A program made the translations under genes and the position numbers. Shown one piece after another: positions 7,714 through 15,964 of a DNA stretch of 31,061 nt; within the stretch, counting starts at the first letter, position 1, and every line of letters begins with the position of its first letter. A model generated the notes under the pieces. That model was not told the DNA's origin, did not search any database, and saw only the letters and a program-made list of their open reading frames with translations. The stretch lies in assembly GCA_002505405.1 (NCBI GenBank), contig DAVD01000042.1:43134-74194 (forward strand), written 5' to 3'. Source of the stretch: Candidatus Poseidonia alphae (lineage in GTDB: Archaea; Thermoplasmatota; Poseidoniia; Poseidoniales; Poseidoniaceae).

Positions 7714-8409
7714 ATGCTACGCCAATGCCGAAGCCATGGACACTTCTCCGGAACCAACTGCCCCGTCTGTAACGAGGAAGGAAAATTCATTATGAGCGAT
7801 AAAGAATCCAATTCACTAGGACGTATTCTAGCGCTGGTTTTGCGCCACGCTCCAGAAAAGTTCAACGTTGAAATGGACATCAACGGATGGGTGAACGCAC
7901 GAGAACTTTCCGAAGCCATTGGGAAGCAACGTCGTCATTATCACTGGTTGCGAGCCTGGCACTTTGAAGCCATATCCAACGCAGATGACAAAGGACGCTA
8001 CCAAGTCGAGAACGGCATGATCCGTGCGACCTATGCCCACTCGATTGAAATTGACCTGGACCTTCCTACAGATGAGATTCCCGAAGGACTCTATTTCCCA
8101 TGCTCTCCAGATGACATCGCCACATTGCTTGAATTTGGTCTCACCGCTGGTGACCGCAAGAACGTCCACCTTTCACGCACCATTCCTAACGCAATGGAAG
8201 CAGGACACGTTCACATCCATCGCCCAGCGATTCTTGAAGTTGATACGTCGCGAGCCATTGCAGATGGACATACCATTTATCGCGCTGGAAAAACAGTATT
8301 CCTCACCGACGAAGTTCCTGGAGAATACCTTTACCAAGTCGAGCCTGATGACCCAGTACTCCTCGAAATTGTTGCTCAATGGGAGCAAGAAGAAGCAGAA
8401 GAAGAGTGA
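7714..8409 (+). CDS. kptA: RNA 2'-phosphotransferase (Tpt1/KptA family)
   Basis: A 231-residue KptA/Tpt1 protein. It starts with a compact zinc site (Cys5, His8, Cys16, Cys19), as in other archaeal members. The catalytic domain follows: LGRILALVLRHAP with the Arg-His pair, DINGWV, the IRATYAHS motif (a variant of IRAxxGHS) and NVHLSRT. It removes an RNA 2'-phosphate using NAD+, releasing ADP-ribose 1'',2''-cyclic phosphate. The physiological substrate in archaea is unsettled because their tRNA ligase does not leave a 2'-phosphate. The C-terminus is acidic. The stop lies one base from the stop of the convergent zinc-ribbon gene. Assignment is firm; biological role is not. Confidence 0.92.
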   Translation: MLRQCRSHGHFSGTNCPVCNEEGKFIMSDKESNSLGRILALVLRHAPEKFNVEMDINGWVNARELSEAIGKQRRHYHWLRAWHFEAISNADDKGRYQVENGMIRATYAHSIEIDLDLPTDEIPEGLYFPCSPDDIATLLEFGLTAGDRKNVHLSRTIPNAMEAGHVHIHRPAILEVDTSRAIADGHTIYRAGKTVFLTDEVPGEYLYQVEPDDPVLLEIVAQWEQEEAEEE

Positions 8410-8410
8410 A

Positions 8411-8749
8411 TTACTTCTTTTCTTGTCCGCAGGCCGGACAGAAATCAAGGTCATTCTCAAGAACCGTATTGCACGAACCGCAGTGTGAATGGCCGGTCAT
8501 TAATGCCTCAACCTTGAAGGGGGCGGGAGTCTTTTGTTCCAATGCCTCCTTTTCAACAAGCAGTACCGGATCGATCCCATGACGCTTAAGTTCTGCAATT
8601 CTGTTTTGGTAGATTATGGCTTCTTGAAGGGCGGATTCTAACTGCCATAATCGGTTTTCTCGCTCTTCACCATCAGCAATCGTACGGGCTTCTTCAATGC
8701 AGACCTGAAGGTGTCGCATGAATTCGTCAACATTCGGTTCGTCCGCCAT
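8411..8749 (-). CDS. Small coiled-coil protein with C-terminal zinc ribbon
   Basis: A 112-residue protein of unknown function. Residues about 5-75 are helical and charged (EEARTIADGEERENRLWQLE and following) and should form a coiled coil or helical hairpin. The C-terminus is a zinc ribbon with CGSC and CPACG pairs. There is no signal peptide or membrane segment. I chose the ATG at 8749; a start at 8776 in the same frame adds nine residues. It is tail-to-tail with kptA and head-to-head with isopentenyl phosphate kinase (starts 90 bases apart), so it may share a control region with the latter. A nucleic-acid or protein adaptor is a guess only. Confidence 0.7.
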   Translation of the reverse strand: MADEPNVDEFMRHLQVCIEEARTIADGEERENRLWQLESALQEAIIYQNRIAELKRHGIDPVLLVEKEALEQKTPAPFKVEALMTGHSHCGSCNTVLENDLDFCPACGQEKK

Positions 8750-8839
8750 GTCAATGGCTCGTGTGCCTTGCCTCATGAATGCTTGGAATCATCCCCTTAC
8801 ATCCGGTACGCTCATGGCGCAAGCATTGTACCACCGTCT

Positions 8840-9679
8840 ATGCGAGAGCGTGTGGTCATCAAGTGGGGCGGTGGTCTAATCACGAAGAAAGAGGTTCTAA
8901 AGCAACCGCTACTGGACGTCATTGGAAGTTTAGCTGACCAAATCCTTGAATGCAATCGAGAAGGCATTGATGTTATTCTTGTCCATGGAGCAGGTTCATT
9001 TGGCCATCTAAAGGCCAAAACATACCGACTCGCAGAAGGGCGTCTCAACATCTCCGAGGCCCATTCGCTAGGGCCACTGACCCAAGATGAAGCCATAGAG
9101 GAAGTTCGCAACGATATGATGGAACTCAACCGGCACATCATGGATGCTTTGACGAAGCGGGACATCTCTGCCGTTTCCCTCCCTCCGCATCAATGGGCGA
9201 ATGAAACCGGGACTGATTTCAAAGGATCACTGGAACACTTTATTCAGGCCCCAAAGGGAATCACCATGGTCACGTTTGGAGATGTTGTTTCTTGCCAGGG
9301 TCATAGGGAGTTTGGGATTCTCTCGGGAGATGATATCGTGGCAAGACTCGCTGTGGAAGTACCGGATGTTTCACGCCTTGTCTTTGCGATAGGAGGCGTC
9401 GATGGTGTGTTAGCAGTACCGCCCGCCAATGCTGGTCCTGAAGACCTTATTGAGGTGCTTACGCCGGAGCATGTGTTTGATGGCGAACATGAATCTGCTA
9501 TCGATGTAACCGGAGGAATCGGCTTGAAAGTTGACCGAGGCTTCTACGTTGCATCACACGGAATTGACGTCATCATGGTCAATGGCGGTCACCCGTCTCG
9601 TGTATTACATGCTTGCAAAGGCCGTGATGTCAGAGGCACTAAACTTTCAGTATCCTCCTCTGATTTCAAACAACAGTAG
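8840..9679 (+). CDS. Isopentenyl phosphate kinase
   Basis: A 279-residue amino-acid-kinase-fold protein that fits isopentenyl phosphate kinase (IPK). It starts with VVIKWGGGLIT for ATP phosphate binding; the catalytic histidine of IPK is present as His56 in the VHGAGSFGH motif; FGDVV, SGDDI, GGVDGVL and DVTGGIGLK follow in the usual order. It phosphorylates isopentenyl phosphate with ATP to isopentenyl diphosphate, the last step of archaeal mevalonate routes. The ATG at 8840 is right before the first strand; an in-frame start at 8711 would run through the neighbour's promoter region. It is followed after 47 bases by the gene that isomerises and polymerises its product, so these two form a lipid-precursor unit. 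Confidence 0.93.
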   Translation: MRERVVIKWGGGLITKKEVLKQPLLDVIGSLADQILECNREGIDVILVHGAGSFGHLKAKTYRLAEGRLNISEAHSLGPLTQDEAIEEVRNDMMELNRHIMDALTKRDISAVSLPPHQWANETGTDFKGSLEHFIQAPKGITMVTFGDVVSCQGHREFGILSGDDIVARLAVEVPDVSRLVFAIGGVDGVLAVPPANAGPEDLIEVLTPEHVFDGEHESAIDVTGGIGLKVDRGFYVASHGIDVIMVNGGHPSRVLHACKGRDVRGTKLSVSSSDFKQQ

Positions 9680-9726
9680 AGAACTCTTCATGTAGCGACC
9701 GCGCTCACCATGGGTGAGGACTGCGC

Positions 9727-11478
9727 ATGAGTGGCTACGGTATTGATGATGTCCCCACACTTGCCTTGAATGATGCTCAACGGGAAAATTTGCTTTCGGA
9801 AGATAATACTCAAGCCGTATTGATGGCTGAGGCAGTGATTCAAGTCTCGGAAAACGACCAAGCAATTGGACCTATTTCCAAATTGGATTCGCATTCAGGT
9901 GCCGGTGAGTACCATCGAGCATTCAGTGTTCTTCTGTTCAATTCAAACAACGAACTCTTACTCCAACGGCGGTCGATGGAAAAAGTGACATTTCCAGGCG
10001 TGTGGGCCAATTCATGCTGCTCTCATCCACTCCACAGCGAAGAAGAACTTGATGAAACCAACGCAATAGGCGTCAAACGTGCAGCCATACGTAAGTTGGA
10101 GCAAGAGTTAGGGATCTCTCCGAAATCAATTTCAATTGAAGATTTTGTATTCATGACGAAAATGAGGTATTCCTCAAGAATGAATCCGGAATGGATTGAA
10201 CGTGAATTGGACCATATTTTGGTGATACAGGCTGATGTTGAGATCAATCATAATCCAAACGAAGTATCTGAAGTGATGTGGGTTAATCATGAGCAACTGG
10301 AAATGATGCTTCTAGAAGAGCGTGAGGCTGAGGAGGCAGTAGCGCCATGGTTCCGCTGCATAGCGGCCAGAATAATGAACCCAAATTGGTGGGACGCCAT
10401 TGGAAATAGGACTGAACTTGAAGCACTGAGCGACGAACTCATTCACGATATGGGTGATGTGAGCCACATGCTTCCAAATGCTATTGGAGCGGACCTCATC
10501 ACCTCGATTAAGGAAGTAAAACCACTCGTTGAACAGCGGATTGAATCCAGTTTGCGAGCGTCTCGCCACCCGCGACTTGCTGATGCAATGATGCATTTGA
10601 TCGAGGGAGGTGGGAAGCGAATGCGAGCCACACTGCCCTGGCTGGTCGCCAAGGCGGTAGGAGATACTCATTCAGGACTTCTCGACATTGGTGCAGCCAT
10701 CGAAACAGTCCACAATTTCACACTCGTACACGACGACATCATGGACGATGATGATGTCCGACGTGGGCGCAATGCCGTGCACATTGAGTACGACATGCCC
10801 ACTGCAATTAACGCAGGCGATGCTATGCTTGCCATCGCCTTTGAGCGATTGGTTCAGGCCGAAAACTTGGAACCACGAGATGTTGCTCCACTCGTGAACC
10901 GAATCGCATGGATGGTTCGACGGGTCAGTGAAGGGCAACAACTTGACATTGAATTCGAAGAGCGACTTAACGTATCAGAAGAGGATTATTTGGAAATGAT
11001 AGAAGGAAAAACCGCTGTTATGTTCCTTACTTGTGCAGAAATAGGTGCTCGTGTATCGGGAGCGGATGATGAGGTCATCCAACTGATGGCTCAATGGGGA
11101 TTATCGGTGGGATTGTGTTTCCAATTGATGGATGACTTGATCGATGTACTCTCAGATTCTGCAACATTAGGAAAACCAGCAGGCTCAGACGTAGCACAAG
11201 GTAAGCGTACTCTGATGGTCATTCATGCCCTTCAGCAACCTGATTCCGAGGCAAAAGAAATCCTATTGAAGGTACTGGGTAAAGGCGAAGATGTTGCTCC
11301 CGAAGATTTGCAGGCTGGTCTCAATGCCCTCGACGAGTTGGGCTCAATTGCCTATGCGAGGGAAAAGGCGGTAGCATACCACGCAGAAGCGCATGAATGT
11401 CTTGACCAATTGGGAGACGGTCCAGCTATGGTCGCACTAAGAGAACTCACTGACTTCCAACTTGCTCGGATTCACTGA
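9727..11478 (+). CDS. Fused type 1 isopentenyl diphosphate isomerase and geranylgeranyl diphosphate synthase
   Basis: One 583-residue frame holds two enzymes. Residues about 30-225 are a Nudix-fold type 1 IPP isomerase: metal-binding His56, His63 and His100, catalytic Cys98 in NSCCSHP, and the WIERELDH glutamates (157-162). Residues about 245-583 are a trans-prenyltransferase: GGGKRMR (294-300), first Asp-rich motif DDIMD (336-340), GDAML, GKTAVMF and second Asp-rich motif DDLID (469-473). Phe331, five residues before the first motif, agrees with a C20 product in archaeal GGPP synthases. The fusion would convert IPP to DMAPP and extend it to GGPP for archaeal lipids. A GGTGAGG ribosome binding site precedes the ATG. 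Archaea more often use the type 2 isomerase, so the N-terminal half may have been acquired. Confidence 0.93.
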   Translation: MSGYGIDDVPTLALNDAQRENLLSEDNTQAVLMAEAVIQVSENDQAIGPISKLDSHSGAGEYHRAFSVLLFNSNNELLLQRRSMEKVTFPGVWANSCCSHPLHSEEELDETNAIGVKRAAIRKLEQELGISPKSISIEDFVFMTKMRYSSRMNPEWIERELDHILVIQADVEINHNPNEVSEVMWVNHEQLEMMLLEEREAEEAVAPWFRCIAARIMNPNWWDAIGNRTELEALSDELIHDMGDVSHMLPNAIGADLITSIKEVKPLVEQRIESSLRASRHPRLADAMMHLIEGGGKRMRATLPWLVAKAVGDTHSGLLDIGAAIETVHNFTLVHDDIMDDDDVRRGRNAVHIEYDMPTAINAGDAMLAIAFERLVQAENLEPRDVAPLVNRIAWMVRRVSEGQQLDIEFEERLNVSEEDYLEMIEGKTAVMFLTCAEIGARVSGADDEVIQLMAQWGLSVGLCFQLMDDLIDVLSDSATLGKPAGSDVAQGKRTLMVIHALQQPDSEAKEILLKVLGKGEDVAPEDLQAGLNALDELGSIAYAREKAVAYHAEAHECLDQLGDGPAMVALRELTDFQLARIH

Positions 11479-11935
11479 GGACAGATACACGTTGCCCTGT
11501 TGCTACTGTACCTTCTTGTATGACTGAGGCATACCAACGCGTTTGGGAAGGATCTAACTTGTGACTTAGCGCCGTGAACTCCTCATTGAGAAATGACGAT
11601 TTAATGGTCTTGCAAGGAGGAGCTGGTCCTGTGATTTGTAATCTCACCGTTCCAACATCGAGGATGCTGCCGCCCTTGATGGAATTTGGTTCTAGACCGT
11701 GAATGAGGATGTTTTCCCCAGTCGTCCCAGGGCCTATCGGATGACCTTCGGAAATGAGTTTTTTCATCACGGATTCAAGCATCAGACAAACCGCCCTTGT
11801 CGGACCACCATGATGTTTCAAATCATTTTGACGATCACCGTCACAACCGGTAGGGGTTACCCGTAGCGTTTCCACAGCGTGCTTAGGAACTCCCCCTTGA
11901 GGGTTGACATATAACCCAATGATTCTGGGTTCCAT
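11447..11935 (-). CDS. MOSC domain protein
   Basis: A 162-residue stand-alone MOSC domain. Family signs are CDGDRQNDLKHHGGPTRAVCL in the first half, TTGENI in the middle, and the conserved cysteine in GPAPPCKTI. MOSC domains bind sulphur carried on that cysteine and, in known members, deliver it to molybdenum cofactor or reduce N-hydroxylated compounds. No molybdenum gene is nearby, so its target is open. Its last 32 bases overlap the end of the isomerase-GGPP synthase gene on the opposite strand. It starts nine bases after the EF-2 stop and is likely transcribed with EF-2. Confidence 0.85.
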   Translation of the reverse strand: MEPRIIGLYVNPQGGVPKHAVETLRVTPTGCDGDRQNDLKHHGGPTRAVCLMLESVMKKLISEGHPIGPGTTGENILIHGLEPNSIKGGSILDVGTVRLQITGPAPPCKTIKSSFLNEEFTALSHKLDPSQTRWYASVIQEGTVATGQRVSVLSESEQVGSQ

Positions 11936-11944
11936 GAGTCAGCC

Positions 11945-14152
11945 TCAGTCAGAATAGTAAGATTCGGGGTTAGGTTCAGGTTTCAGACCCTTACGTTGGC
12001 GAATTTCTCCAACAACCTTGTCGAAGAGTTGAGGCGGTAGAATCTCGAATCCAAGGTTCTCGGTGTTCCAAACAGCACGCCCTTGAGAAGCAGCTCGAAT
12101 GTCGTTTGAGAAGCCAAAGGTTTCAGCAATTGGAATGACACCGACAACGGTTGTAACGTTTCCTTCAGAAGGCATGTCTTCGATGATACCACGGCGAGTT
12201 GTGACTTCACGGGTAACTTGTCCAAGCCAATCGTTAGGCACTGAAATAAAGGCCTTCTGCATTGGTTCCAATATTACTGTACGAGCACGCATCATAGCAC
12301 CCTTAATTCCGTTACGTACTGCGGGGATGGTCTGAGCAGGGCCACGGTGAATGGCGTCTTCGTGGAGTTTAGCGTCAACCAAACGAACGTACATTCCTTG
12401 AACAGGTTCATCCGCAATCGGTCCCTTGACACAAACTTCGTTGAATGCTTCAATGATCAGTTCTCGAGTTTCGTGGAGGTTTTGAATACCCTTTGTATCG
12501 TTGACAAGGACGTTGGTTCCCTTGATAGCGTAGATCTTCCGCATTGTATCGCGATCCATTCCAAGTTCCCCGAATTTGTTTCCGGTCTCCTTCGCATCTC
12601 CGGAGCGAACTGGTCCGTCTCCGAGGTCACCAGAACGTAGTGCAGCGACGACTTCATCTGGAAGGGCTTCGATTTCAAAGAAGAATCTGTTGTGCCGGTT
12701 TGGAGATTTACCTTCAAACGAATGACCACGACTACTGCCCTGAATACCTTCACGGTAAACAACAATTGGAGGGCTGACCTTGACCTTGATGTTTTGTTCT
12801 TCCTCAATTCGGTACACTGTAATCTCCAAGTGGAGTTCACCCATTCCAGCGAGAAGAGCTTCACCAGTTTCTTGATTGGTAGTCACCTGAAGGGATGCAT
12901 CTGCCTTAGCGAGCGAACGGAGTGCGTCAATGAACTTGGGCAAGTCCTTCATGCTCTTGGGTTCAACAGCAACGGTAACCACAGGGTCAGAGTAGTGACG
13001 GATTGCTTCGAAAGGAACGAAGTCTTTGTTACGTGATAGGGTCACACCAGCGGCTGCTGAGCGAATACCAGTAACTGCTGCAATGTTTCCAGCAACAACC
13101 TTAGGGACTGTGATTCTGTCACCGCCGACCATCATGGAGACCTGTTGCACTCGCTCGGCCTTTGCACCGCCGATTGCGTAAACGGATTCTCCTTGGTTGA
13201 TGGAACCAGAATAAATACGTCCAACGGCAACTTCTCCTGCGTGAGGGTCCATCCAAATCTTTGTGATCATCATTGCGAGCTCAGCATCTGGGTCGCATGA
13301 AATCATAGCCTTTCCAATTTCAGAGTCAAGGTCACCGTTCCAGATGTTGGGGATACGGTAAGGTTGTGCTTCTACGGGACCGGGGAGTTTGGTAACAGCC
13401 ATGTCAAGAAGAACTTCGTGGACTGGAGCTTTCTCAGCCAAAGTTTTCTGGTCTTCGTTGTTGCAGTATTCAAAGATTTCAGTCATGGATACACCTGACT
13501 TCTTCATGTATGGAATGGTAATGCCCCAGTTGTGGTAAGCAGAACCGAATGCGACGGTTCCGTCCATAACACTGACTTGCCACTCTTTCTTCATTTCTTC
13601 AGGAGCGAATTGGCGGATGAGTTTGTTGACTTTGATGATGGTTTCTTCAAAACGCTTCAACATGTCTTCTGGAGTGACCTTGAGTTCGTTGATCAGTCGG
13701 TCAACCTTGTTGATGAAGAGAACTGGCTTTACCTTCTCCTTCAAAGCTTGGCGAACAACGGTTTCTGTTTGAGGCATTGGCCCTTCAACGGCACATGCGA
13801 GGATGAAACATCCATCTACTGCACGCATAGCACGAGTGACGTCACCACCGAAGTCAACGTGACCTGGTGTGTCGATGAGGTTGATGAGGAAATCAGTTCC
13901 GTCAACACTGTGAACCATAGAAGCCGAAGCTGCATTGATGGTAATTCCACGAGCGGATTCTTGTTCGTCAAAATCCAAAACACGAGCAGCACCAGCAAGT
14001 TCGTTTGACATCATACCGGCACCGGCAATGAGATTGTCTGAAAGTGTTGTCTTTCCGTGGTCGATGTGTGCAGCAATGCACAAGTTTCGAATTTGAGGAA
14101 GGATATGCATGACCTCTGTGGCTTTCTTGATGTTGTCTTCTTTGCGTCCCAT
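11945..14152 (-). CDS. Translation elongation factor 2
   Basis: A 735-residue EF-2, the GTPase that drives tRNA-mRNA translocation. The P-loop is AHIDHGKT (28-35), followed by RGITI, DTPGH and NKVD. Domain IV near residue 602 carries the diphthamide loop DAIHRGPAQ, whose histidine is the modification site; Dph6, which completes this modification, is encoded elsewhere in the window. Length is usual for archaea. The start is the ATG at 14152, supported by the normal MGRKEDN-type N-terminus and a GGTGGT ribosome binding site; earlier in-frame start codons would add 51 unrelated residues. It follows S12 and S7 as in the str operon, but with a membrane gene between and without EF-1A downstream. 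Confidence 0.97.
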   Translation of the reverse strand: MGRKEDNIKKATEVMHILPQIRNLCIAAHIDHGKTTLSDNLIAGAGMMSNELAGAARVLDFDEQESARGITINAASASMVHSVDGTDFLINLIDTPGHVDFGGDVTRAMRAVDGCFILACAVEGPMPQTETVVRQALKEKVKPVLFINKVDRLINELKVTPEDMLKRFEETIIKVNKLIRQFAPEEMKKEWQVSVMDGTVAFGSAYHNWGITIPYMKKSGVSMTEIFEYCNNEDQKTLAEKAPVHEVLLDMAVTKLPGPVEAQPYRIPNIWNGDLDSEIGKAMISCDPDAELAMMITKIWMDPHAGEVAVGRIYSGSINQGESVYAIGGAKAERVQQVSMMVGGDRITVPKVVAGNIAAVTGIRSAAAGVTLSRNKDFVPFEAIRHYSDPVVTVAVEPKSMKDLPKFIDALRSLAKADASLQVTTNQETGEALLAGMGELHLEITVYRIEEEQNIKVKVSPPIVVYREGIQGSSRGHSFEGKSPNRHNRFFFEIEALPDEVVAALRSGDLGDGPVRSGDAKETGNKFGELGMDRDTMRKIYAIKGTNVLVNDTKGIQNLHETRELIIEAFNEVCVKGPIADEPVQGMYVRLVDAKLHEDAIHRGPAQTIPAVRNGIKGAMMRARTVILEPMQKAFISVPNDWLGQVTREVTTRRGIIEDMPSEGNVTTVVGVIPIAETFGFSNDIRAASQGRAVWNTENLGFEILPPQLFDKVVGEIRQRKGLKPEPNPESYYSD

Positions 14153-14195
14153 GGTTACCACCGTGTTCTCGTTGCTTCGTCCCACCGAAAAGGGG

Positions 14196-14204
14196 TTCTT
14201 AAGT
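14196..14204 (-). promoter_or_regulatory. Possible TATA element for EF-2
   Basis: On the minus strand ACTTAAGAA lies about 45 bases before the EF-2 ATG, a distance that would give a leader of about 20 bases containing the GGTGGT ribosome binding site. EF-2 is separated from the upstream membrane gene by 121 bases, so an own promoter is plausible. Evidence is weak and positional. Confidence 0.25.
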
Positions 14205-14273
14205 GACTCGCAGTGTTTCACATCAAGATGGGCGTTGAAGTCGTCCTTGATTGAGACAATATTACCGGTTGTG

Positions 14274-15190
14274 TCAGGGAAAATGGACCCTCGAAGGATT
14301 GACAAACCGGGTTGACAACAGAAGAAAGAGAATCAAGAAACCAATACCAAGAACGACATTCATCGAACGGAGATAAAGAGCCAAAACACCAATGGAAAAA
14401 GAGATTGCACAAACAACGACGAGGCCGATGAGCAGGAACGGGGCGATTTTTGGTCGTGTATCAATGAACTCGTAGACATAATATCCACCAACACGCGTCG
14501 CCCAATATTCAGCAAAAATGAGGTATATGCTGCCGTACAGAAAACCAAAAACCACCATCGCCAAAGGCAGTTGAACCCAACCAAGAACCATTTCGATCGA
14601 TAGGAAAATAAGTGCGAAATTGTGCATCATTTGCTCGTGTTTGAGGAACATATGGTCCATATCCATTTGTTTCTCAACCATATCGGGTAAAATCACGTAA
14701 CGGACGATGATGGCCGTGAGTGCAGCAGAACTGAAAGCGATGCCAAAAAGAGCACCCCCTACAAGAACAACCCAGCTTGGTAGAACCTGCCCTGTCCAAG
14801 AAAACAACGTCACCATGCCGTTTACCAACATGGATGCGCTGAAGGCTAGAAGGGTCCACGAACTGAAGGGGACCAATCGTTCAACACCTTTCGTCGCATG
14901 CTTTTGAAGCCGGTTTGATTCACGAAACAAAGGTGTCATTTGACCTGCAACTGGATTTCGGATCATCCAGAACATGATGGCATGGAATCCAAGATACCCC
15001 AAGAAAGACGATATGCGGTTCGCAACCCCTGCTCTAGATGTGTGGTACCGTAAATTAGGACCGCATCAAGTTGGAACGTATTCCGATTGAGCAGGAGAAT
15101 TGAGCCGACCGAACCACAAAACATTGTTGCGATAAGGAAACGTGACATCGTCGTCATATCGGACGATTCATCATGTTCATGGTCGCTCAA
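14274..15190 (-). pseudogene. Multi-pass membrane protein gene, apparently interrupted by a frameshift
   Basis: Two overlapping frames look like one gene. The first begins at a TTG (15190) with a good ribosome binding site, reads an acidic N-terminus and a membrane segment (RFLIATMFCGSVGSILLL), and stops at 14963. The second has no ribosome binding site; it is open from 15065 to the stop at 14274 and encodes about five or six more hydrophobic helices. Adding one G to the run of four at 14997-15000 joins them into about 305 residues with the reading ...RLSWGYLGFHAIMFWM. A sequencing or assembly error, a real inactivating deletion, or two separate proteins (75 and 242 residues) are the options; I favour a single gene. 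I recognise no family. It sits between S7 and EF-2. Confidence 0.6.
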
Positions 15191-15195
15191 AAAAA

Positions 15196-15201
15196 CACCT
15201 C
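15196..15201 (-). promoter_or_regulatory. Ribosome binding site deciding the TTG start of the membrane gene
   Basis: GAGGTG on the minus strand lies five bases before the TTG at 15190. This is the same motif and spacing class as for S7 and S12, so translation of the membrane gene very likely starts at this TTG rather than inside the longer downstream frame. Confidence 0.55.
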
Positions 15202-15269
15202 AAGAAACAATGCATTGAGCATCAAGGACATGAACTACCGAACCCTTCAGACAAATTTGAACAACGGTG

Positions 15270-15276
15270 AAAAAAA
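15270..15276 (-). terminator. Poly-T tract downstream of S7
   Basis: Seven Ts on the minus strand lie about 65 bases after the S7 stop, followed by a second run of seven Ts at 15195-15189. Archaeal RNA polymerase terminates at T tracts without a hairpin, so this 149-base gap may end the S12-S7 message. The second run is also part of the next gene's ribosome binding region, so only the first is a strong candidate. Confidence 0.35.
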
Positions 15277-15339
15277 TCGGGCGATACTGTCCCGTGTTCC
15301 GATTGATATGGCCCGATGTCGGGTGGCGGGGCATTGCAA

Positions 15340-15954
15340 TCAGCGAGCTGAAGCTGCGATTCGCTCAAGTTCTTCCTTCTTGCCAACGGCGTAGGAAGTA
15401 ACATCGCCAGCCGAAGCCTTGTTGAGTTCGTTGATGATGCAACTTTTGAGGGTGCGCTTCGATTTGTGAGTCCCTTGTTGTGCCCCACGTGCGAGATTTG
15501 CAAGAGCGAGATCCAAGCGACGGGAAGGGGATGAATCCACTGCCTTAGGTTGAGATACAGCCCCGAATTTGATTCGGGTAATCTCTTCCATTGGAGCAGC
15601 ATTACAGATAGCGTCAACAAAGACTTGTAGAGGATTGTTACCAGACTTGTCTGCGATGGTATCAAGAGCACCTTCAAATGCTTTCATAGCGCCCATTTTC
15701 TTACCGGTATAGTTTCCAGTGCGCATGAGTTTGTTGATGTAACGTTCAACGACTGAAAGTTTAGCTTTTCCGAACCAAGCGTTAGCATGGCGGCCACCGG
15801 TATGAGGGACACCAACGGTTGTGAGGTTGATGTATGGAGCAAGACCTGGATCTTTGCAGGTCACTTCAGATGCATCCCACTTACCGAAAACTTGAGTTCC
15901 GATTCCTGCGATTGGCTTGACGACTTCTTCGACTTCTGATTCTGTATCACTCAT
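15340..15954 (-). CDS. rps7: 30S ribosomal protein S7 (uS7)
   Basis: A 204-residue archaeal-type uS7, which binds the 3' major domain of 16S rRNA and nucleates assembly of the head of the small subunit. Typical parts are HTGGRHANAWFGKAKLSVVERYINKLMR, the KMGAMKAFEGALDTI helix, NNPLQVFVDAI, and the basic C-terminal half SRRLDLALANLARGA with a final YAVGKKEELERIA. The N-terminus is acidic (SDTESEVEEVV). Three ATG codons in a row stand at the start; I chose the last (15954) because the GAGGTGAT ribosome binding site at 15966-15959 then has a four-base spacer. It follows S12 by ten bases and is surely in one operon with it. Confidence 0.96.
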   Translation of the reverse strand: MSDTESEVEEVVKPIAGIGTQVFGKWDASEVTCKDPGLAPYINLTTVGVPHTGGRHANAWFGKAKLSVVERYINKLMRTGNYTGKKMGAMKAFEGALDTIADKSGNNPLQVFVDAICNAAPMEEITRIKFGAVSQPKAVDSSPSRRLDLALANLARGAQQGTHKSKRTLKSCIINELNKASAGDVTSYAVGKKEELERIAASAR

Positions 15955-15964
15955 CATCATCACC

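Noticed and set aside
9727..10420. Isomerase half as an independent gene ending before the GGPP synthase
   Set aside because: There is no stop codon or internal ribosome binding site between the halves; the frame is continuous over 583 codons.
13532..14008. 158-codon open frame on the plus strand
   Set aside because: Antisense to the GTPase domain of EF-2, a common source of long shadow frames.
14274..15002. Membrane protein beginning at the TTG at 15002
   Set aside because: No ribosome binding site, and the start would fall inside a membrane helix; the upstream frame with a good site explains the gene better.
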